From the NCBI GenBank assembly GCA_964430295.1, contig CAYSEV010000047.1:1-10296 (forward strand): a DNA stretch of 10,296 nt, read 5' to 3'. Shown piece by piece: positions 5,872-10,296 of the stretch. Source of the DNA: CAYGFH01 sp964430295. GTDB taxonomy: Bacteria; Patescibacteriota; Microgenomatia; UBA10105; UBA927. Position 1 is the first letter of the stretch. Each line of letters begins with the position of its first letter. The notes beneath the pieces were generated by a model. The model made no database searches and was not told where the DNA came from. It saw only the letters and a list, made by a program, of their open reading frames with translations. The translations under genes and the position numbers were made by a program.

Positions 5872-6609
5872 ATGAAAGGTGTAATTCTCGCCGGTGGTAT
5901 GGCAACAAGGCTTCAGCCTCTTACGCTTGTTACAAACAAGCATTTGTTGCCCATATATAACAAACCCATGATTTATTATCCTCTCGAAGCTATGAAAAAA
6001 GCAGGAGTTACAGAAGTACTGCTTTCTACTGCACCGGATCACGCAGGTCATTTCGCAAATCTTCTTGGAGCAGGAGAGGCATTTAATCTGAAACTATATT
6101 ATGCCATCCAAAAAAATCCAAAAGGTGGAATCGCTCAGGCAATATCCCTGGCCGAAGAATTTGCGCATGATGAACCGATTTTGGTGATTTTAGGGGATAA
6201 TATATTCAGTTTTGATCTCAGAAGCGCTGTAGAAAAAATGGATGCAGCAAAAAAGGGTGCAATGATTTTTGGTGTACATCGGGATACTGACTCAAAGCAA
6301 TATGGTGTCATCGAAATGAATGCGGATGGCCATGTGTTGTCCATTGAAGAAAAACCTGAAAATCCGAAATCCGATATTGCTCAAACGGGCATATACATGT
6401 ATGACAGCAAAGTGTTTGATTACATCAGAACCCTCAAACCGTCTGGCAGACAGGAATTGGAAGTCACTGATCTGAATAATTGTTATTTGAAAGAAGGTTC
6501 ATTGTCATGTCAGGTTATTGATTGGTGGGTTGATGCTGGAACATCATACGATGAATTATTATTTGCAAACACAAATGTCGCTGAAAAAGTGAAGAAAGGG
6601 GAATTATGA
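5872..6609 (+). CDS. rmlA: Glucose-1-phosphate thymidylyltransferase (RmlA), short form
   Basis: RmlA joins dTTP and glucose-1-phosphate to make dTDP-glucose, the first step to dTDP-L-rhamnose, in the cytoplasm. The 245-residue product is a single nucleotidyltransferase fold. It has LAGGMATRLQPLT (6-18), NKHLLPIYNKPMI (22-34), LGDN (107-110, Asp109 being the expected metal ligand), EEKP (159-162), QTGIYMYD (171-178), ELEVTDLN (195-202) and WWVDAGT (218-224). It is shorter than the roughly 290-residue enterobacterial enzymes and has Ala11 where the common loop is GGxGTRL. The rest of the rml set follows directly, which fixes the dTDP-sugar assignment well. AAGGA at 5860-5864 is a good SD. The gene opens the rmlACBD operon. 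Confidence 0.9.
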   Translation: MKGVILAGGMATRLQPLTLVTNKHLLPIYNKPMIYYPLEAMKKAGVTEVLLSTAPDHAGHFANLLGAGEAFNLKLYYAIQKNPKGGIAQAISLAEEFAHDEPILVILGDNIFSFDLRSAVEKMDAAKKGAMIFGVHRDTDSKQYGVIEMNADGHVLSIEEKPENPKSDIAQTGIYMYDSKVFDYIRTLKPSGRQELEVTDLNNCYLKEGSLSCQVIDWWVDAGTSYDELLFANTNVAEKVKKGEL

Positions 6610-7082
6610 TTGACGGAGTGAAAATAAAAGAGTTAATCAGACATCCTGACGAACGTGGTTTTTTTGAGGAAATGATACGAAAAACAGATGAGTTTTTTGC
6701 GGAAGGGTTCGCGCAGGTGTCGCATTCATTTATGCATCAGGGAGTCGTAAAGGCCTGGCATATCCATAAAACGCAAATAGATTGGTGGTACGTAGCACAA
6801 GGAGTTGTGAAGGCTGTCGTCTATGATGCGCGACCTGAATCACCAACGTATAAGGAATTGAATGAATTCATGTTGAATGTGCCTGAAGGACCCAATTTGG
6901 TGTTAAAAATTCCACATGGAGTGGCACATGGGTTAAAAGTCATGAAAGGTCCTGCTGATCTTGTATACGTGACAAGTGGGATTTATTCAAAAGATGAAGA
7001 AGGAAGAATTCCATATAATGATGCTGAAATTGGATATGATTGGGTAGACGGCATGCCAATTACCAATAAAAATATTACATAA
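6606..7082 (+). CDS. rmlC: RmlC-like dTDP-4-dehydro-6-deoxysugar epimerase (cupin), divergent
   Basis: RmlC epimerises dTDP-4-dehydro-6-deoxyglucose at C3 and C5. This 158-residue cupin is shorter than the usual 180-185. Visible motifs are HPDERGFFEE (13-22), AWHIH (50-54) with His52 at the catalytic His position, YDARPESPTY (73-82), IPHGVAHG (102-109), GIYSKDEE (125-132) with Tyr127 at the catalytic Tyr position, and IPYNDAEI (135-142). Two usual active-site residues look different: Lys49 in place of the Arg three before the catalytic His, and Asp59 where canonical RmlC has the Lys of its Q-G-K-L segment. It may therefore be a 3- or 5-epimerase of altered specificity, although its place between rmlA and rmlB favours a rhamnose-type pathway. 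An AAAGGGG SD (6595-6601) and a 4-nt overlap with rmlA mark one operon. Confidence 0.82.
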   Translation: MIDGVKIKELIRHPDERGFFEEMIRKTDEFFAEGFAQVSHSFMHQGVVKAWHIHKTQIDWWYVAQGVVKAVVYDARPESPTYKELNEFMLNVPEGPNLVLKIPHGVAHGLKVMKGPADLVYVTSGIYSKDEEGRIPYNDAEIGYDWVDGMPITNKNIT

Positions 7083-7084
7083 CT

Positions 7085-8101
7085 ATGAAGCTTCTCGTCA
7101 CAGGCGGAGCCGGTTTTATCGGATCGAATTTCATTTTGTACTGGATAAAGACACATCCGGAAGACAGCGTTGTAAATGTAGATGCCCTTACCTACGCTGG
7201 AAACTTGGAAAATCTCGTTTCTGTTTCTTCAAATCCGAACTATCGCTTTATTCATGCTGATATCACAGATCGGGAAGCTATGGATGCGGCGGTGAAGGGC
7301 ATTGATGTTATTGTTCACTTTGCTGCAGAGAGCCATGTTGATAGATCTATTTCAGAACCGTCACCATTCATTCAGACTAATATTGTTGGTACACAGGTAC
7401 TTCTTGATGCAGCCCTTCGTCATAATATAAAAAGATTTCACCATATTTCAACTGATGAAGTATTTGGTTCTTTGGAACTTGGCAGTAGTGAAAAGTTCAA
7501 CGAAAATACTCCGTATGATCCAAGAAGTCCCTATTCGGCAAGTAAAGCAAGTTCAGATCATTTAGTCAGAGCATATTTTCATACATATGGTCTTCCCATA
7601 ACTATATCCAACTGCTCCAATAATTTTGGACCATATCATTTCCCTGAAAAATTAATTCCGCTTGCAATTACGAATGTATTAGAAGGTAAAAAAATACCTG
7701 TATATGGTGATGGAAAAAATGTTCGGGATTGGCTCTACGTTGAGGATCATTGCAGAGCCATTGATGCTATTTTAGAAAAAGGAACCATTGGTGAAACGTA
7801 CTGTATTGGTGGAATGTCAGAAGATTTGGATAATATTACTCTGGTAAAGAAAATACTTGCATACATGAAACTGGATGAATCACGTATAGAATACGTGACA
7901 GATCGACCAGGGCATGATAGGCGATATGCAATTGATTGGACAAAAATCAACACACAACTTGGTTGGTCCCCAAAACATGATGTTGATACGTATTTGGCAC
8001 ATACAGTTGAATGGTATAAAGCAAATGAGTCATGGTGGAAACACATAAAAAGTGGAGAGTATGCACAGTATTATAAAAAACAGTACGGAGGTAAATCATG
8101 A
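7085..8101 (+). CDS. rmlB: dTDP-glucose 4,6-dehydratase (RmlB)
   Basis: RmlB converts dTDP-glucose to dTDP-4-dehydro-6-deoxyglucose using bound NAD. The 338-residue product is a full-length extended SDR enzyme. It has the nucleotide-binding GGAGFIGS (7-14), VDALTYAGN (32-40), FAAESHVDRSI (79-89), the catalytic Thr-Asp-Glu (123-125 in STDEVFG), YSASK (150-154, catalytic Tyr and Lys), NNFGPYHFPEKLIP (179-192), YGDGKNVRDW (207-216) and RPGHDRRYAID (274-284). The Asp-Glu pair is specific to the dehydratases. It starts 2 nt after the rmlC stop without a visible SD, so translation is probably coupled, and its TGA overlaps the start of rmlD by 4 nt. Confidence 0.96.
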   Translation: MKLLVTGGAGFIGSNFILYWIKTHPEDSVVNVDALTYAGNLENLVSVSSNPNYRFIHADITDREAMDAAVKGIDVIVHFAAESHVDRSISEPSPFIQTNIVGTQVLLDAALRHNIKRFHHISTDEVFGSLELGSSEKFNENTPYDPRSPYSASKASSDHLVRAYFHTYGLPITISNCSNNFGPYHFPEKLIPLAITNVLEGKKIPVYGDGKNVRDWLYVEDHCRAIDAILEKGTIGETYCIGGMSEDLDNITLVKKILAYMKLDESRIEYVTDRPGHDRRYAIDWTKINTQLGWSPKHDVDTYLAHTVEWYKANESWWKHIKSGEYAQYYKKQYGGKS

Positions 8102-8976
8102 ATATATTAGGAACAGGACTGTCTGGACTTGTCGGGTCACGACTTATGGAACTGCTTTCTTCGTCAATGACATTCCAAAATCTGAGTTTGGAGACAGGAG
8201 TCGATATTACCAATAAAGATAATGTGGATTCTTATTTTGCCTCGTCAGATGCAGATTGGGTGTTTCATCTTGCAGCCTATACTGATGTGCAGGGAGCTGA
8301 AAAAGAAAAAGATTTACATCAGGAAAGTGCCGCATGGAAAGTGAACGTGCTTGCAACTGAATATATAGTTGAAAATTGCATGAAATACAATAAAAAATTA
8401 TTATATATCGATACTGATTACGCCTTCGATGGAGAATCCGGACCATATACAGAAGAGAGCACACCAAATCCTCAAGGATGGTATGCAAAAACTAAAACAG
8501 AGGGTGCAAAACGGGTTCTTACATTAGGGAAAAATGGGCTTGTTGTACGCATTTCAAATCCTTATAGAGCCCATCCGGTTGGGAAAAAAGATTTTGTACA
8601 TAAAATGCTGGAGCGGCTAGAACAGGGCTTGGGTATAACCGCGCCTGCTGATTCACTGTTTGTTCCAACGTTCATCGATGATTTAGCGCAAGCTGTAAAT
8701 ACATTGGTAAATACGTCATGTAGCGGTATATACCATGTTGTTGGTGCAAAAGAACTTTCACCCTATGATGCTGCACTTCAAATTGCGCAGGTGTTTGGTT
8801 GTGATACGGCCCTTGTACAGAAAACAACATTTAACGAGATGTTTAAAAATCGTGCACCAGCTCCAAAACAAGCAGTACTTACACAGCAAAAAATTATCTC
8901 TCTCGGGATCCATCCTCATACTTTTGAAGAAGGTTTACGAGAAGTTAAGGCTCAAGAATCAAAAGCAAACGAGTGA
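8098..8976 (+). CDS. rmlD: dTDP-4-dehydrorhamnose reductase (RmlD)
   Basis: RmlD reduces dTDP-4-dehydro-L-rhamnose to dTDP-L-rhamnose with NAD(P)H. The 292-residue SDR protein has a nucleotide-binding GLSGLVGS (7-14), HLAAYTDV (57-64), DTDYAFDG (105-112) and YAKTK (129-133, catalytic Tyr and Lys). The family usually shows STDYVFDG; here the first residue is Asp and Val is Ala, but the Thr-Asp-Tyr core is kept. The later RISNPYRAH (151-159) and FVPTFIDDLAQAV (188-200) match the substrate-domain pattern. A consensus SD, GGAGGT (8087-8092), lies 5 nt before the ATG. It ends the rmlACBD operon. A related sugar reductase is possible, but operon position favours RmlD. Confidence 0.9.
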   Translation: MNILGTGLSGLVGSRLMELLSSSMTFQNLSLETGVDITNKDNVDSYFASSDADWVFHLAAYTDVQGAEKEKDLHQESAAWKVNVLATEYIVENCMKYNKKLLYIDTDYAFDGESGPYTEESTPNPQGWYAKTKTEGAKRVLTLGKNGLVVRISNPYRAHPVGKKDFVHKMLERLEQGLGITAPADSLFVPTFIDDLAQAVNTLVNTSCSGIYHVVGAKELSPYDAALQIAQVFGCDTALVQKTTFNEMFKNRAPAPKQAVLTQQKIISLGIHPHTFEEGLREVKAQESKANE

Positions 8977-8988
8977 AAAGTATGATAC

Positions 8989-8994
8989 TATAAT
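8989..8994 (+). promoter_or_regulatory. Consensus -10 box TATAAT upstream of the dehydrogenase gene
   Basis: TATAAT matches consensus fully and sits 12 nt after the rmlD stop. The -35 position (about 8966-8971) reads CAAACG, a poor match, and there is no TGn extension, so activity is uncertain. The predicted transcript start is about 9001, the first base of the GGACGC hairpin arm. Confidence 0.35.
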
Positions 8995-9000
8995 GCGGAG

Positions 9001-9027
9001 GGACGCATGCGGTATTGTGAAGCGTCC
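9001..9027 (+). terminator. Hairpin followed by T-rich tract: weak terminator or attenuator-like leader element
   Basis: GGACGC (9001-9006) and GCGTCC (9022-9027) form a perfect 6-bp stem with a 15-nt loop. A T-rich stretch follows (9030-9039). The stem is short for an intrinsic terminator and three bases separate it from the T tract. It could end the rml transcript, act as an attenuator for the dehydrogenase gene, or protect a 5' end that starts near 9001. Confidence 0.35.
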
Positions 9028-9054
9028 GTATTTCTTTTTATATTATGGTTATAA
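9007..9054 (+). CDS. Possible 15-codon leader peptide upstream of ugd
   Basis: ATG 9007 is preceded by GGAGG (8997-9001) at 5-nt spacing, one of the strongest ribosome sites in the window. The frame codes for MRYCEASVFLFILWL and stops at TAA 9052-9054, 10 nt into the dehydrogenase gene whose own ATG (9045) has no SD. The ATG is the first base of the hairpin loop, so ribosomes here would open the stem. This layout fits a leader ORF that couples translation to ugd. A chance SD plus ATG is the alternative; no homology can be argued from 15 residues. Confidence 0.35.
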   Translation: MRYCEASVFLFILWL

Positions 9055-10296
9055 CATTTGTGGGTCATGGATACGTCGGTTTAGTTACGGCAGCAGTATT
9101 CGCTGATCTGGGAAATACTGTATGGGTTGTTGGGAGAACGAAAGAAAAAATAGATAAACTAAAACAGGGTATAGCTCCATTTTTTGAACCGGGATTGGCA
9201 GAGCTTGTTAAACGAAATGTTGACTCCGGACGTTTGCTTTTCACACTTGATTACAAAGAAGCTGTCACCCCATCATCGATTATTTTTATAGCTGTAGGTA
9301 CACCACCTATGCCTACAGGTGAGGCAAATTTGACGAATGTATTTGAAGCCGCAAAAAGCATTGCTACAAACCTATCCGGATATAAAATCGTGGTTACAAA
9401 GAGCACAGTGCCCCCTGGTACAAATCAAAAGGTAGGTGAGATTCTTAAGGCACATAAACCTGAGGGTGCGACATTTGATATAGCTTCATGTCCTGAATTT
9501 TTACGTGAAGGAACAGCAATTGATGATACCCTACATCCCGAACGTGTCGTTATCGGTACGACATCCGAAAAAGCCAAAGAATTGTTATCCGAGCTTCATA
9601 AGCCCATTGGCGGCAAGTTGGTACTATCAAATGTAGAGACAGCGGAACTTATTAAATACTCCAGTAATTCATTGCTTTCAACAAAAATTTCATTTGCGAA
9701 CGCAATTGCGTTTATTTCAGAAAAAGTTGGAGCGGATGTAGAACAAGTTCTTGAAGGTGTGGGATTGGATAAACGACTTGGGCGCAGTTTCTTATACCCC
9801 GGTGTAGGGTATGGTGGCAGTTGCTTTCCAAAAGATGTGAAGGCACTCATCGCGATATCAGAGGAACACGGGTATGAATTCAAATTGCTCAAGGCTGTAG
9901 ATGAGATAAATAAACAGGCAACAGAACATTTTATAGAAAAGATTCACACCCATTTCTCAAATAATCTAAAAGGTAAAAAAATTGCCATACTTGGCCTTTC
10001 ATTTAAACCAAATACAGATGATATGCGTGATGCGCCATCTATACGTATTATTAAGGCTTTACTGGAGTCAGGTGCAAAGATTACTGCATACGATCCTGTT
10101 GCGATGGAAAATGCCAAACGCGTTCTGCCTGAAGGTGTGGAGTACGCACAAAGCTCATTTGAAGCAGCCGATGCCGCTGATGCTGTTGTGGTTGTCACAG
10201 AATGGAATGAATTCAGACAACTGGATCTGTCTAATCTTGCAAAAAAGTGTAAACATCCAGTATTATTTGACGGCAGAAATGTCTATGATCCTACGC
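9045..10296 (+). CDS. UDP-glucose/GDP-mannose dehydrogenase family protein, probably UDP-glucose 6-dehydrogenase (3' end outside window)
   Basis: The family oxidises a nucleotide sugar twice to the uronic acid, most often UDP-glucose to UDP-glucuronate. 417 codons are present and only a short tail should be missing. It has the dinucleotide-binding GHGYVG (7-12), AVGTPPMPTGEA (about 85-96), TKSTVPPGT (about 118-126), CPEFLREG (about 149-156), ETAELIKY and YGGSCFPKD, with the catalytic Cys at residue 260. The UDP-binding domain follows, with ILGLSFKPNTDDMRDAPS and, near the edge, TEWNEF and DGRNVYDP. At the end of strand 2, where NAD-dependent members have Asp, this protein reads VVGRTKEK (28-35), with Gly30 and Arg31. 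ATG 9045 has no SD and overlaps a possible leader ORF. It follows the rml operon by 68 nt and would supply another sugar donor for surface glycans. Confidence 0.93.
   Translation, partial: MVITFVGHGYVGLVTAAVFADLGNTVWVVGRTKEKIDKLKQGIAPFFEPGLAELVKRNVDSGRLLFTLDYKEAVTPSSIIFIAVGTPPMPTGEANLTNVFEAAKSIATNLSGYKIVVTKSTVPPGTNQKVGEILKAHKPEGATFDIASCPEFLREGTAIDDTLHPERVVIGTTSEKAKELLSELHKPIGGKLVLSNVETAELIKYSSNSLLSTKISFANAIAFISEKVGADVEQVLEGVGLDKRLGRSFLYPGVGYGGSCFPKDVKALIAISEEHGYEFKLLKAVDEINKQATEHFIEKIHTHFSNNLKGKKIAILGLSFKPNTDDMRDAPSIRIIKALLESGAKITAYDPVAMENAKRVLPEGVEYAQSSFEAADAADAVVVVTEWNEFRQLDLSNLAKKCKHPVLFDGRNVYDPT

Noticed and set aside
8735..9106. 123-codon + strand frame spanning the end of rmlD and start of the dehydrogenase
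   Set aside because: It is out of frame with two well-supported enzymes, very rich in Lys, Leu and Arg, and has no motif.

Overview
The window is AT-rich bacterial DNA with all recognisable genes on the + strand, very short intergenic gaps, several 4-8 nt stop/start overlaps and one 79-nt gene overlap. TGA is used as an ordinary stop (tsaB, the CAP gene, rmlA, rmlB, rmlD), so the standard bacterial code applies. The small proteins, a TsaB reduced to its N-terminal half, a Thr/Pro-stalk surface protein, a CAP-domain membrane protein with a 'VPHxSNNHR' N-terminus, and an FtsX plus coiled-coil/M23 pair together suggest a Candidate Phyla Radiation (Patescibacteria) genome, perhaps Microgenomates-like. 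This placement is inference from gene style, not a phylogeny.

Layout. 1-117 is the C-terminus of a membrane protein that fits FtsX. 128-1267 is a secreted coiled-coil protein with an M23 (LytM) peptidase domain whose two halves are in swapped order. 1370-2212 is a secreted, membrane-anchored surface protein with a Thr/Pro stalk. 2235-2648 is a VanZ-like membrane protein whose last 79 nt overlap tsaE. tsaE (2570-3037), tsaC (3030-3614) and a short tsaB (3619-3924) form a tRNA t6A synthesis cluster. 3965-4594 is a membrane-anchored extracytoplasmic protein behind the best promoter and Shine-Dalgarno (SD) site in the window. 4644-5603 is a CAP-domain membrane protein, overlapping by 4 nt a three-helix small membrane protein (5600-5851). 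5872-8976 is a tight rmlA-rmlC-rmlB-rmlD operon for dTDP-L-rhamnose or a related dTDP-6-deoxysugar. From 9045 a UDP-glucose/GDP-mannose dehydrogenase runs off the right edge. It is preceded by a short leader carrying a TATAAT box, a strong SD, a 15-codon ORF and a hairpin.

Together the genes describe envelope building: FtsX-linked peptidoglycan cutting, surface proteins, and nucleotide-sugar supply for surface glycans, with a t6A housekeeping cluster embedded. No gene-free stretch exceeds 300 bases. No tRNA, rRNA, CRISPR array, insertion sequence or attachment site was seen. The points most worth a second look are the circularly permuted M23 domain, the ugd leader, the shared TACGATATA(C/G)T element placed identically before two start codons, the vanZ/tsaE overlap, and altered key residues in the RmlC-like epimerase and in the cofactor site of the UGD-like dehydrogenase.
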